Shown: positions 1 through 12,573, counted from the first letter of the stretch. The stretch: DNA of 64,000 nt from Tetrahymena elliotti 4EA (GCA_000231825.2 JH720357.1:110980-174979), one strand, 5' to 3'. A program made the numbers and translations. Notes: generated by a model not told the origin, from the letters alone.

Positions 1-204
1 ATTGTAAGAGCATTTGTAGCAAATTTTGCTTATGCACTGATAAGAAATTCCATTTTATCTGATGTGACTTCTTCCTCTAAACTTTTAAGAAGCATAAGAG
101 CTTATTCAGTGAAAAATTATTTTTTTTCAATTGGAAATTCTTCCTCGTTAGACAAGAAACTAGTTAAAGAATTAGAAGTCTTATAAATTCTCATGAGAAT
201 ATGA
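1..204 (+). CDS. 3' end of an unidentified protein gene (5' end outside window)
   Basis: The first frame is open from base 1 through 67 codons to a TGA at 202-204, reading TAA as Gln near the end. The peptide is mixed hydrophobic and polar, begins IVRAFVANFAYALIRN and ends LEVLQILMRI. Its base composition is less AT-biased than the spacer that follows, which is why I take it as coding. No domain is recognised. It could be the last exon of a longer gene, and the GTAAG at bases 4-8 could also be a splice donor, in which case only a few bases would be exon. It is followed by the 3' end of a gene on the other strand. Confidence 0.45.
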
Positions 205-1260
205 AAATCACTTGTCACATTGAAATTTTTAGCTTTGATAGAATTATATGATTTGCATTCTAATTTGTGTTGTTTCCAATCTTAAACTTGGCAACTCTTA
301 TCACAATAATAAAGCACATTGCATGCAGTGCATCTGCTCAAGCTGCTTGAAGACTTTAAGCAATAATTGCAATAATTTTTTCTTTAACTTGATAATACAC
401 TATAAAAGAGAGGTTCCTTATCTATAATTACCTCTCCTTATTTAATTTGTCTTTTTGCCACTATTCTGCGATATTGATTGTTCAGATTTTCTACTTAATA
501 CATAGATATAAATTTGTAAAGTAATGATAATGATAATATAAATATAGATATTTAATTATAATTAATTATTGGTAGATACTTTATATAATTTTTTAAGTAA
601 AGATTATTAATTTAATATTCCAACAATTTATTCTACTAATTCATATCTTTTTACCCAAATTTATATTTAAAAATTATAACCATTTATTCACCAAAAATTT
701 AATGTATTTCGATTATTGAGTAAGATAACAATTTTATCGACTATTTATCTCTTACAATCTTACAAGAAGAAAAAGTTAAATTTAAATTGAATATTAATAG
801 CAGCTTAATATTTATCATAGCCTTAATGAAGCTTTAAAATGATTAAAATAAAATTAAAATTGTTCTAAGTATGCCAAGCACCTCATATGAGAGTATTATT
901 CATATTCAAATAAAAAATTATTTAAAACATTTTTCCTTAAATTCAATATGTCTATGATTAAAATTTTAAATATTACTAAATAGGTTTCTTTTTGAAATAA
1001 ATTAGTTGCTTAACAATTTACAAATTTATTTTTTATGAGTTGGAAGGTATTTTGAAAATAATTTCAAATTAAAATAAAAATGGAAAGTAAAAAGAAGAAT
1101 ATTTTCATACGAATTGATGTGTGATAATATATATTAATAATGTATTCAATTCAATATAGGCAAAAATATATACATAAAATTTAAGATTGATTTTAAATTT
1201 GTAAATTTATAATTTAAGTTTTATAGTCTCTAGTAATGTACAGGAGGTAGGTCATAATAT
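205..1260. other. Convergent intergenic spacer
   Basis: AT-rich sequence between the end of the left partial gene and the end of the minus-strand Q/N-rich gene. I see homopolymer runs and no convincing open frame, RNA gene or repeat. Confidence 0.6.
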
Positions 1261-4240
1261 TCACTTTAATTAAGCTTAAAGAGATTCAGTAGAATCCTAG
1301 ACTTTACTGTTATTCTTAAAAATATTTAGATGCACTTTTTTTCCATCAACAATTGGTGAATAATCTCTAATAATATTTTTATTTAATATATTTTGGTGAA
1401 AGCAAAATATTAATTTACGTATCAAGCTCCAAAGAGTATTCTGCAGCATTTATCAACAACTGGATTTAATTTTTTTATATTTTTTGATTGAACGAATCTT
1501 TCTAATTCTAGAATTCTTTTTTCTCACTTTAATTTTATTCTTGCAATTCCTCATTATCTAAATAATTTTGTTAAAAATGTTAAATCTTTTGAAATACTTA
1601 ACAAATAACTCAAAATTAAATTTATTTTATGTTTTTATTTGATTTAAAACTATTTATTATTTTTTTTAACACAAAATATACTTCTTTTAATTTAAAATCT
1701 TAGTTAAACTTTTTCAAAAGTGCAATTGATTAAAATATATTTACTAATTTATTGAAAAGGTGATTCGTCAGTGGAATTTTTGGAGATGGCTGCAATTCTC
1801 TCTTTGATGATCTATATTTTATTTGATAAAAACTTCATTAAATTTGATTTAAATATCTTTTCTTTACTTGTATTTATTGCTTTGACCTTTCAAGCTAGGA
1901 TAAAGATGATAGTAAACTTTTTTAATTATTTGAACCTCTGAGTTCTAAGCTATTTTTATTGTTTGAGTTGTCTTTTATCATTTCAGATTAATTTATTTAT
2001 TTTGAATCATCTGAAAAAGTTTTATCTTGTAGGTAAGATTGTTGAAGAGGTGGTTATTTGCTAATCGAAGAATTTTGAATTTCTGTTTTCTTAATTGATG
2101 AATCATTAAAAGAAGTAAGAGGGTTTTAGGTATATTTAGATGATGATCTCTTGACTTTATTAAGTTACTCTTTCACATGTGCAAAAAAACGAGATGGGCT
2201 TTTAGAAAAATCTTTGATTTGTGCTAATTTTTTTTCACTGATATTTTGTATTTCATTTTCATCCAGCTATTACTTTTACATAGAATTTTATAAAGTTGAT
2301 TTATTGAAATTAGCTCTAAAGTATTAGTTATCACTTTTCTTTTTTTCAGGAGTAACTTCAGTTTATGATACTCTTAAATTATTAGATGCTAAATTGCTTA
2401 TTTACTGAATATTGCTATTCTACAATGGTTGCTTTTTAGAAGATTGTATTAACAATTCATTTTAACCATTTTAAAGTGATTGGTTTTTTCCATTAATTAG
2501 AATCTTTATTTCAGTTTTTCCATTATTTTAATTTATCAAAGAAGAATTATTTACATTTTCTGGTTAATTTCTCTAAATCTACCCTTAAGCTATCCTTTAA
2601 GATTACTATTATTGATATTGCAATTGCTGTTATTATATTGGTTGTTGTTTAGGATTGTTTTGTATTTAAATTGCAGGTTTTTAATTCAGATTTTAATTGG
2701 CATAAATAAATTAATTTTATTGCTAAGTTGTTGCTGTATAAGGATCTATGGAGATGCTTCTACTAGAAATCTAAGGTCTATTTTATAGATCAAATAAGAC
2801 CTAGCTATTTTATTGAAATTAGGGTTGTTCAATAGGAATAAGTTATTTTTTATTGTGAGACTGTTAATATATTTAATTATTAAATTATTGTTATTGATGT
2901 TATTATTGCTGTTGTTATTGTTATTACTGTTATTGTTGTTATTGTTATTACTGTTATTATTGTTATTGTTATTGCTGTAATTGTTGTTATTGTTGAGGTT
3001 ATGAAATCAAGATAACTGGTTTTTAATAGTTTTCTTGGAAATTTTAGCCATTTTAGACTTTTTGGTAGGGATGATTATTTTAGTTTAATTGAATAAATTA
3101 ATTTTAAAGTAAATCTTAGTTAACAGATATTGATCTTAGACTCTTTCTGACAGATTCTAGTGGAATTTATGAAGGGGTAACTTAACCTTATAAGAGTTAT
3201 GTTTGTGCAGTTTAGTTCACTAAATTTTGATATATCATTTATTCTCTGAATTATTCTTGAATATTTTATTGAGGAGGCACTTAATTTTATTTATTTTATT
3301 GGATAATTGTGTTATTTTTTTGTACAAATACTGGCTGCATGTTTAAGGGGTAGCTGCTCATTTGCTTTTGAGAAAAAATAGGTGAAAACTGTGCAAATTT
3401 AGGGGGAGCTGTTTAATTAGTTTAGATTTAAGTTCCATTAAATTAATTTAGACTCTTTTATGGAGTAAGTTATTATTATTGTTAATAGAACTGTTTTACT
3501 TATTGTTGTTATTAACCCAAAATTGGTATTTGCCTTTAAACATTTTATTATGTGATTTATTAGATTGGAACATTGGCAAATTTAGGAGAAATATCATTAT
3601 TAAAATTATAATTTAATTATTGTGTTTGTTCTAGATTGTTATTATTGTCTATCATAGAGTATTAGTTTTTTATTATTGTTGGAAAGCCAGGTTGAGACAT
3701 TTAAAATATTCCATTCTAGAATTCATTAATGCTCGGTCTTTATTAATAATTAGGTATATAAGTATTTTGTTCATCTTATATTTTTTAAATAGAGCTTCTT
3801 TAGAGTTAGCCATTTCCCTGTTAAAAATTGTTGATTTTGTTTGATGTTTATTGTTGCTACTTTGAGTAATTCATGTTATTAAGATAGTCTTAGTAAAGTA
3901 TTTAAGATTTACTAAGGCTACTTTTACCTTCTTTATCAAAATGATCTTCTGAAACTATTTTTATAGGAGAAGGAGTACTGATTCTACATGCTTAAACTGC
4001 ATTGCTCAGATTATTTACTGAATTACTTGTTTTTATTGGAGAGTGATTTGTTGGATCTATTATGATATTCGCCATCTAATTTCTTAGATTGTGCACATTT
4101 GGAGTATTGTGATTTCTTATTCTTTAGCTATTCTCTAAACTTTTCTCATTTTTTTCTGAATTCTTTTTTGATAGCGCTTCTACCTACTGCTTAGCAGAAA
4201 TACTATTTCTTAAATTGTTATAATTCATCGATTAATTCAT
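1261..4240 (-). CDS. Q/N-rich low-complexity protein with polyglutamine tract (894 aa, 4 exons)
   Basis: Exons are 4240-1868, 1811-1745, 1557-1419 and 1366-1261, with introns of 56, 187 and 52 bp, all GT-AG. The 2373-base first exon is exactly in phase and the model closes on TGA at 1263-1261. The protein starts MNQSMNYNNL and is rich in Asn, Gln and Ser throughout. Around residues 414-452 it has an almost pure Gln tract written with a mixture of TAA, CAA and CAG codons. The last 110 residues are less biased and charged (ERIAAISKN, then a Glu/Gln/Lys-rich segment, ending ESLQAQLK), possibly the only folded part. No known domain is recognised. The start is uncertain: the frame stays open upstream to about 4330 and an upstream exon is possible. 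Function unknown; such proteins are common in ciliates and often regulatory or cytoskeletal, but nothing here decides that. Confidence 0.8.
2880..3000 (-). repeat. Trinucleotide tract encoding polyglutamine
   Basis: On the minus strand this is an imperfect CAA/TAA/CAG array, seen on the plus strand as TTG/TTA/CTG units. It lies wholly within the coding frame of the Q/N-rich gene and encodes Gln with single Leu, Pro and His interruptions. Confidence 0.85.
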
Positions 4241-6401
4241 TACTAGATTTTATATAGACTCACTTTTTCTATCCAAAAGATGTATTTCTTAATCAATCAA
4301 TAAATTTGTTTGCAAAGGTGAATTAATGCAAAAGAAAAACACTATAACAATTAATAAATCCTTTGTTAAAAATATGTCAGTAGCCTTGCTTGCTTTTTTC
4401 TCAACTAAAACTTAAGACAATTGAGATTAATTTAATTTTTTGTGCGTATTGAAAATAATACTGGCTTATTGAATTGAGCTAAAATTTGTTGGTTTAGAAG
4501 CAACAAACGGATAATTATTTATTATGCAATTATATTAATTATAAATATTGAAATATGATAGTGTTAAGCTAATTAATTAAATTATTAATTTTTGTTTGCT
4601 TTCTTTCAAAATTAATTCAAAATTGTTATTGTTAATAAAATTTAACAACTTTATTTTTTAATTTTTTGATATTTATTGATTGATTTCTATTGCCTGCTTT
4701 TCTTATATTTTATTCACCTTTTGCACTCAATAAAAGCTGTTCAATTTTGTCCATTGAATAAAAATTACAGTCCCTTCTATCAGTGGCTAAAAATAAATGA
4801 ATTCTAAGATAATTACATTAAAAACAAATTTCATAATCAATTTTTCACATTAGATTTCCAATATTTATTTCTTTTTGTTTGTTTTTTTGATAGTTACAAA
4901 AATTAATTTTTTATAATTAAAGTCTAACTGAATATTAATAAAATTTATCTCAAAAGAATAACTTAAAATCCATTTATGTAACGAAGTAATTATGCTAAAT
5001 ATCACAGATAAATTATTTTTTTCATTAAATACCTAACAAAAAAACATAGAGATTTGTTTGGATTGGTATCTGCTGAATAAATTTTGGATTTAACGAACTT
5101 TTTTTTGAAGATTTATAAAAAGATATTGACCATAATTATTAAAAGGTATTTATTACATTTGTTTACTTTTGTTTTTTAAACATAAAATTTTTATTAAATT
5201 TTGATAGTTTTACTAAAACAAGCAGAATAAAAACATATGCTTGTGATTTCTCATTAGTCATTAAAATTGCTATTTTGAAATTTAATTTATAGCCATAAGA
5301 TTTGATATATTTTTATTGAGTTTTAAATACTCTCATGCTTTTCTTTCCATTTATTTCTAAGAATTTTCTTTTTTGTATTTAAAACTTGATCCTAATTAAC
5401 TATTTTCCAAATATTTATTGAATTTTAATTTATTTTTATCCTTTTCTTTAATTATTTAATTTATATCGAATATGTTTTAATTTCTTTTTTTTCCCCTTAG
5501 TAACTTTTGTAATTTGTTTACACTTATTCTAATTTTTTTAAACTTAATTAATAACAAATTAATTTTTTCATCAAAGTTTTATCTTTACAATTTATTAAGA
5601 AATAAAAAAAAATACTATAACAATATGAAATCTAAATTAAAACAAATATTATTTATTTTCATGAATATTCTAAAGTCAAATTATTCTTGAATTTTTTTTT
5701 CAATTATAGCTTCATTTTCTCTATTTTATAGTTTGTCTATTGTATATTTATTTATTCCCATATATTTTACAAAAAATAATACCAATGATTCGCATAAATT
5801 AAGGACTATTTCCAAAAAAAGAATGAATTTTTTTATAAAAGGGAAAAGGACAAAAAATTTAAAAAGAATTAGTTTGTTTTGAAGAGACCTGAATATTTGA
5901 GAATCCAAAGTATTTTATAAACTCCTTTAATCTCTAAACAAAATTTTTAAACCTTATGCAATTTTTGAATTATTTATTTGGGATTTAAATAATTAATTAG
6001 TAAATGATGTGAAAAAAATTGTTTGTTTTGAAAATTAAATTTATTCTTTTTTGCAGCAATTAATTGAATAATATTAATAAAAGTAAGTGACTTAAATTTT
6101 TTGGTTTAAAATTTAATGAAAAAAAGTAAAGTATTGGTTTTTAATAAAAAAAATGATGATGAATTAGCATGAAGTTTAAAAAGAAATATTAATTTGATTT
6201 CATCCAATATTGTCATTGATATAAAAAATAGAAAATACTTCTTATTTGATCAAAAAGCTTTAAAATTATATATAATTTGTTCGCCAGATATCAAATTAAG
6301 GATATATTAAAAGAAAACTATTTATTTAATTATTAGTTGGTTATTCATATACAATATTTAAAAAAAGCTACAAATTTAGTTACTCTTTCTCAAAAAGTTA
6401 A
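4241..6401. other. Upstream spacer of the Q/N-rich gene
   Basis: AT-rich sequence with many poly-T and poly-A runs. A few bases upstream of 4240 may still be coding or 5' leader of the minus-strand gene. Otherwise no gene is supported; the short minus-strand open frame at 5726-5908 has spacer-like composition. Confidence 0.5.
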
Positions 6402-8810
6402 ATGAAAAAGCAAGTACTATATATTAAAAAGTTTTAGGATCAACTTAATGAAGATTTTTTATATAAATTAGGAGAATCTTTTCTAGATAGAATACTATCT
6501 TGAGTAGGTAGAGAGTATTTAGAAATAAGTGTAAGCAAAGGATGATAGCCTTTAGAAAATGGTAAAATTTAAAATCTCATGATAGTTAGCAAATAAAAAT
6601 GGATTAAATTATTAGATAAAAGTAGGAGTAAATCAATTTAATTATACAGATGCATAAAATCTATAGTAAGTATATAGCTTTTCTACATTTACTAGATGCT
6701 AAAACTATCATTTTAAAAATGTTATTAAAGATAGGAAATTGAGCAGATGCTCAAATAAAGCACATAAAATATTCAGCAAAATATATCCTTGTTTAGCAAT
6801 AATGTATTAAGAATATCCCAAGCAATATAAAGAGTAATTATACTTTTGATTTTATCTGCTTTTTAGAGAATACATGCTTAATTTTAATAGTAACAATTGG
6901 TATAAAGATGTGTTGATGGAAGTAATAAAGTGGATAAGTAAATGAAATCAATATTAAATAGCCTCTAAACTCTTTCAAATTTAATATATGAATACTAAAA
7001 GAAGATTAAAGTAGATTAAAAATCTCATATTTCTGTAACATCCAACTAATCTTCTGACTACTTTAAAAGTGAAGTAAGTAATTCAGGCGGTGATCAAGAA
7101 GACATGTATTCAATCAGACTATTTATTTGGTTTTTTTAAATATTAGAAAAAAGCAAATGCTAAAAATATTTTAGATTTTAATTTGAAGTTTCAATAAAAG
7201 TAAAAAATTATTTTAAATTTAGATAAGCTAATATGCAAATGATTGATTATGAGTAAGAGATGGTCAGACAGCGATAAATTGAATTAAATAAAATCCAAGA
7301 GTAAATTATTGAAACATCATTTCTCCCAAATTGATTTTTTTAAATTTTTTGCTCAATCATTATTAAAATAATTTAAATGTTGAAATTTAAGAAATTCAAC
7401 AAAAATTAAATCATTATTTTTGAATAAAAAACATTCATTTTAGAAAAGGTTATCTTTAGAATAAAATAAAATATTAGGAATGAATCTAAGCTTAATTTTA
7501 GAATAAACAAAAATTTGATTAGAAAGCAAATTAAGTATTAAAAAAATATAATTCTTTTAGAATAACAAGGAAAATAAATAATCGTTTTAGAATAATCAAT
7601 TAAAAAATAAAGCTTCATTTAATATTAATCATTTAGAATTAAATAAGCAATCAAAATAGATGAATGTTTAGAGTCAATAGTGTTAATTTAAATAATTTTG
7701 GTATTAGATAAAAATCAAACAAACAGATTATGAATTTAGAATAAAATGATAGATATAATTTTTATTTTTAAGATAAGTTATAATTGTAAGAGGGCTAATA
7801 ATTAATAATAAAATATATTATTTTCGAGTAATTTAAAGGCTATTTATTACAGTAAGAAATACTAAATTTGATAAGAAAGCTAGAATATTTACTTTGTATT
7901 ATTTATTCTGTGAGAGATTAGATGATTCAAAATATAAATATTTTTAAAAAAATTTAATAAGTAAGAAAAGTGAGTGGATTTTAGTAGAATCAACAATATT
8001 ATAAATTACAAATTTTTTAAAACCCCAAAGTAAATTTGAAACATTTTTAAATCCAAAATAAAAGCTAAGTGAGTATTATTATTATGTCTTCATTAATTGA
8101 TAAAGAGCCCCTTTTTTAATTTTCAAAATTTATAATTAAAAACAATTATCATCATAATTTTTCAGATAGCCAAATCAAACAATCTATTACAATTATAAAT
8201 AATCACTATAGTTTTATAAATAAAAAGATAGTAAGACCAAACAAATCAAATACTTTACAATAAGCAATTTAACATTTAAAGTAATACTAGAACTCTTTTC
8301 ATTCATTTTAATACCCTAAAATTTTTAGAGAGTATTTTTACCAAAAGACTCAGCATAAAATTTACAAGCAGATGATAACAGACTAATAATGAGAATTTTG
8401 AGTATATTATTTAAGCTTTATTGAAGATTTGGAGCTAACTATCCTAAAAAAATTGATTTTTAGTTTGATTATTTTTAAAATACTTTTATTCATTTTGATT
8501 GATTTAAGATAAAATCAATTGATGAAATCTTGATGAGTAGCAAAAGATTAAATGCTATTAATTTTTGGTATTACCTAACTAAGTGAAATATTTTGTTAAA
8601 CAGAAAAATAATTAAAAATTATACTGGAAAATTGAATGAAAGCGTAATTAAATGATTTTTCTATAAAGGAAGAAAACAATTTTTTATTGAATTTAAAAGC
8701 AAGAATGATTTCTACTTTCAAAATTGTTAAAAATAAATTAATTAATCATTGTTTAACAACAAAATTTTTTTATTTTTTAATGCTTTTATTTGTGGAGAAA
8801 TTATTTTTCT
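6402..8810 (+). other. Unresolved region with long, interrupted open frames (possible gene or pseudogene)
   Basis: Read with TAA/TAG as Gln, the frame starting at ATG 6402 stays open for long stretches (start MKKQVLYIKKFQDQL, later a serine-rich piece SHISVTSNQSSDYFKSEVS), with only a few TGA codons. From about 8250 another frame reads in a protein-like way but is cut by TGA at 8422, 8500, 8584, 8653 and 8812. I could not place introns that remove these stops while keeping phase. It may be a decayed gene, a multi-intron gene I failed to model, or AT-rich spacer in which open frames arise easily because G is scarce. No function is proposed. Confidence 0.3.
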
Positions 8811-9321
8811 ATGAAATTTATAGCGATGGAAAGATTTGAAGTGTTTTTATTTGAAATATTCCAATAGATTAGTGAATAACTTAAACTCCATGATGATGTA
8901 GCTGTTTGAGATGATCTAAGAATAAGGCAAATGCTTAAGTAATAATTGCATTTAATATATACTTTTATTAATCATAACACAAAAAAAGATATGATTGAGG
9001 AAAACATTAATCAGACACATTCCAAGCTGAAAGGAAATAAATACTAAACCAATAATAGCAGTGAATTTAGTGATTAATTGAGTGACCAGCTCATCAATAA
9101 AAAAGATATAGAATCAAATCAGTCTGAAACATTTGCCTCCTCGCAACAACCAAAAAATAAATCAAAAAAGTAAATTTTACAATAGAAATTAAATTTTAAT
9201 CCTCTATTAGAATAGATTTAAAGAATTCTTTTATTTTATATTAAACAGATATTGGATAATCTTAATTATTATACTGGCTTTAGTAGGAATAGGATTAGGT
9301 ATATATTTTGGCTTGTCTTGA
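8811..9321 (+). CDS. Probable tail-anchored membrane protein (83-129 aa)
   Basis: The well-supported part is exon 8991-9169, a 79-bp GT-AG intron (9170-9248) and exon 9249-9321 ending in TGA. This joins a polar Ser/Gln/Asn-rich segment ending NKSKK to YWIILIIILALVGIGLGI, a clean transmembrane helix, followed by only five residues. A single C-terminal helix after a soluble region is the layout of tail-anchored proteins such as SNAREs, but I cannot see a SNARE heptad motif. A further upstream exon 8811-8897 (MKFIAMERFEVF...) can be joined in phase through a 42-bp intron at 8898-8939, giving 129 residues. That part is less certain, because reading without the intron meets a TGA. If it is wrong, the start is ATG 8991. 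Function unknown. Confidence 0.5.
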
Positions 9322-9773
9322 TGTCATTAATTATAACAAAAATGAAAAGATAATTTATATAAAGTAAGAAAGTTTTGAAGGAATAACAAACAAATAAACA
9401 AACCAACTCATTAACAAACAAATAAATATAAAATAAAATAATAATTTTATTAAAATATAGAAAAAATAAATAACAAATTGTATATATTTCATTCATTCAT
9501 TCATATCATTTTATTTTATTGAACTGAACTGAATAGTGTTTATTGTATATAAAAGCAAATCATGTTTATTGATTTTGATTAAAAAATAAAACACTTTTAT
9601 TTTATGAGGAAAAACTCATCGAAAACAAAGGGAAAAAATTTTATAATACATAAAGTAGAAAAGAAATCTTAATAATTTAAAGAATAACAAAGCAAGTAAA
9701 TTTTTTACCGCTGAACGCTTTTCTTTTATTTGTTTTGATTTTTAACAGTAAATTGTATTAAATATAAAGAGAT
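9322..9773. other. Spacer before the first zinc-finger gene
   Basis: AT-rich leader with simple CAAA/TAAA-type repeats around 9380-9440 and CATT-type repeats near 9490-9505. No coding sequence is supported. Confidence 0.5.
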
Positions 9774-10325
9774 ATGGATAACAATGCTAAGAGGAGAAAT
9801 ACACCAAAAAAATTTTTTGAATGCAAATGCGGGAAAAAATACCCTAAAAATTCAACGCTAAGCAACCACATTAGGCTAAAACATGAAAACGATAAAACAT
9901 TTCAAATAAATAAAGGAGAGAGGGGAAGACCAACTAAAGAATCTATAGAATCATAACAAATAAAAGACGGATTTATTCCATAGCCATAAGAAATCGCTAA
10001 AATATGTATTTTCATTAACATTGCATCAGCAAAGATAAATTAAAATGACAACATCTAAGGTTAATTAAGACCCTTATAAGAAAAAATATAGACTGAGGAA
10101 AATAAACTAATTAAAGAAGATGAATAAGTATTTTATTGGTACAATATAAGCAATGATTTATTTGATACTATTTTTAAGTAATATTATTTATCCTTTAAAA
10201 ATTTGTAATTGAACCGCTTACTAAAAGTTTGCTATGCTTTTTCATTAATCAACAATCATAATCAGAAAGACCTCATAGTTAAAAACTTTATTGAATAATG
10301 CCAACAAATTTTACATTTCCAATGA
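9774..10325 (+). CDS. Small zinc-finger-like protein, paralogue A (183 aa)
   Basis: Single-exon frame from ATG 9774 to TGA 10323-10325, with several TAA/TAG codons read as Gln. Near the N-terminus is one finger-like motif: Cys17-x-Cys19, a Ser/Leu-rich spacer (STLSNHI), then His32 and His37. This is a C2H2-type arrangement with an unusually short CxC pair. It is preceded by basic residues and followed by a GRP-containing basic patch (GERGRPTKE) that resembles a minor-groove AT-hook core. The remainder is a Gln-rich linker and a hydrophobic C-terminal region with no recognised domain. DNA or RNA binding is an inference from the finger plus basic patch. A paralogue with the same finger lies 1.4 kb downstream on the same strand, suggesting tandem duplication. 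Confidence 0.75.
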
Positions 10326-11694
10326 ATTTATTTATTTATTTGCTTACTTTTACTCTCTCTCACCCATTCACCATAATTAGTTAGTATCTTCAATTTCTTC
10401 TAAAAAATATTCCATAAAACAAACAAGAAAACAAACTCTTACAATTTCTCAATTAGCTTTCATTCTATTTTTAGATAGACTTGTAATAGATGCTTCCAAT
10501 TAATCAATTAATTATATGAATGAAGATAGAATACTTGTTATTGAATAATTTACACCTTCATTACTAAATTAAATTTATTGAATTATGTAAGAACAACCTC
10601 AAAGTAGCGAAACCTTGTAATTTACAATATAAAAAAATTAAAAATTAATAATAATATACAAAATAGTTAATCTAATTCTTATTTTTCTAGTCCCTTCTTA
10701 ACTTTATAAAAAAACCTTAAAATTTGTTAAATTGTAAAAAACTAAAAATAACGATATAAATAGAGTATAATAGTTCAAATAAAAAGAAGTAAAATTATAT
10801 TAAAATAATCAAAAGTCGCATGTTGTTGTTTGCCTACAACTATCTTGATTGAAATAGAGCTTTTTATGTCGAATTCATTATTCAATTATTTACACTTTCT
10901 TTTGATTTCTTATATCTTAATTAAAAATATCGAGCTGATTCTGAGCATAAATATACAAATTTCGTATCTTAATTATTGGTATAAAAGAAATATATTTTAT
11001 ATAGTATATCAATTTACCACCTGATCAAGAAGCAAATATAAGGGCTATATTGTTCTTTCCTTAAATCAAAAAAAAAAACCACACAATACAAATATTTAAT
11101 AAAAAATAATGTTATTCTGTATTACACACTATATTATACATTTATTTATCATATATAAAAGTAAATTAATGCAATTAAATTTTGTCATTTATTTTTGTCT
11201 TTATTTTTATAAATATTTAGATGTTTGTTTCATGTCTTTTTAGCAAATGAAAAATTTTGAATTTGCTTAAAAAAAGATAAAATGTGTAACTTGTTTAATA
11301 ATTTCTGTTATAAATTTAAAGTAGAGTTGTGATTATTTATTAATTGATCTATTTGAGTTATCGAATTCAGTTCTATAAAGTTTCTATTTACTTTAATTAT
11401 CTCTATTTATTATCTACTTTTGTGAAAATTTATCTATTTTGTTTCTACCTTTTGTTAATTTTTTTTTGGTCAAGATTTCAAAAAATTCGACAGCTTTCAT
11501 TTAAAAAGTTTAAATTATCAATGAAATAGAAGAAAGAAAATCAACTGATTTAATGCTGAGAATATTTAAAATTGAAGATAAATAAATAATTTTTAAAAAA
11601 TTTAAATCACAAAAAACTTTCTAAGACAACTAAAAAAATAAAATAAATACTTTTTATTGAAAAAAAAATGATAGAATCTAAAAAATAAAATAAA
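10326..11694. other. Spacer between the two zinc-finger paralogues
   Basis: AT-rich sequence. Two open frames of about 60 codons (10830-11024 and 11344-11529, plus strand) have spacer-like Ile/Phe/Leu/Tyr composition and no neighbouring exon that fits, so I do not call them genes. Confidence 0.5.
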
Positions 11695-12573
11695 ATGAAT
11701 GAAGAAGAAAATCTCGTTCTACCTCAATTTGGATGTAAATGTGGCCTTGAATATTCATCATTATCCAGTTTGTCAAATCACATTAAAATGACTCATAATA
11801 ACAATGCTGATGAATGGAAAATTAAGAGAGGAGTACCTGAAGGAAGAAGACAAAGATTAAATCCTATGATTAAAGATAAAATAAAAGCCTTCATCTTAAA
11901 ACATGAAGTATTGAAAAATTGCTGTGAAAAAATCAATGCAAGTCAGTGCAGAGGAATCTTCATGCAAAATATAAAATATATTGAAGAATTGATGGAAAAG
12001 TATAACCTTAGCAAATAGCAAGAAATAGTCCTTTAAAAAGAACATATTAAATTCCAAGAATTATGGAATGATATAGACATTAGCTAAATCCTCGTGTAAT
12101 CTCAATAATATCTCAACGCATTTTGCACTGTCTTTTTTAATGTTCAACCATTCATTGTTAAGAAAGAAGAAGCAGAAACAGAAATAGAAGAATAAAAAGA
12201 TGAAAAAGTATCTATTGATATTAAATCCTTTAACTTCTACAAAGATTTACTTAAAAGTAACAAATCCATTGAAATATCAAAAGAATAAAAATAGTAGAAA
12301 AACTATAATAGTAATCTAAGTAACTCCCCTTTAAGTTCTAGCTCTAAACTCCCCACTCATTCCTTTGCTGAATCTAATCATAACAGATCTAATGAAGTGT
12401 CTATTAAATTACCTAACTAGCCTCAATAAGTCAATGATTCTTGCTCAACTTCCAACTCCCCTTCTGATCAATCTTACTTAATTAAAATACATAGTTCTTT
12501 GAATTTAGAACAAGATCAATACATGCGTAATTTCTTCAATAACTATCTTGTCAATCGTAATCAAAAGAATTGA
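11695..12573 (+). CDS. Zinc-finger-like protein, paralogue B (292 aa)
   Basis: Single-exon frame from ATG 11695 to TGA 12571-12573. The N-terminus carries the same finger as the upstream gene: Cys14-x-Cys16-Gly, a SxLSNHI spacer, His29 and His34, followed by the basic segment KRGVPEGRRQR, here without a clear GRP core. Residues 60-110 are charged and likely helical (KDKIKAFILKH, EELMEKYNLSK). The middle is acidic. Residues about 195-270 are a Ser/Asn-rich low-complexity stretch that paralogue A lacks. The chain ends NYLVNRNQKN. The shared finger with divergent tails indicates an old duplication. A nucleic-acid-binding regulatory role is plausible but only inferred. Confidence 0.8.

Noticed and set aside
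8250..8990. Idea that the TGA-containing frame is a mitochondrial insertion (TGA=Trp)
   Set aside because: The same frame also uses TAA and TAG as sense codons, and TAA is a stop in the ciliate mitochondrial code, so a simple mitochondrial origin does not fit.
10830..11529. Two plus-strand open frames of about 60 codons between the zinc-finger genes
   Set aside because: Spacer-like Ile/Leu/Tyr/Phe composition and no splice partners.
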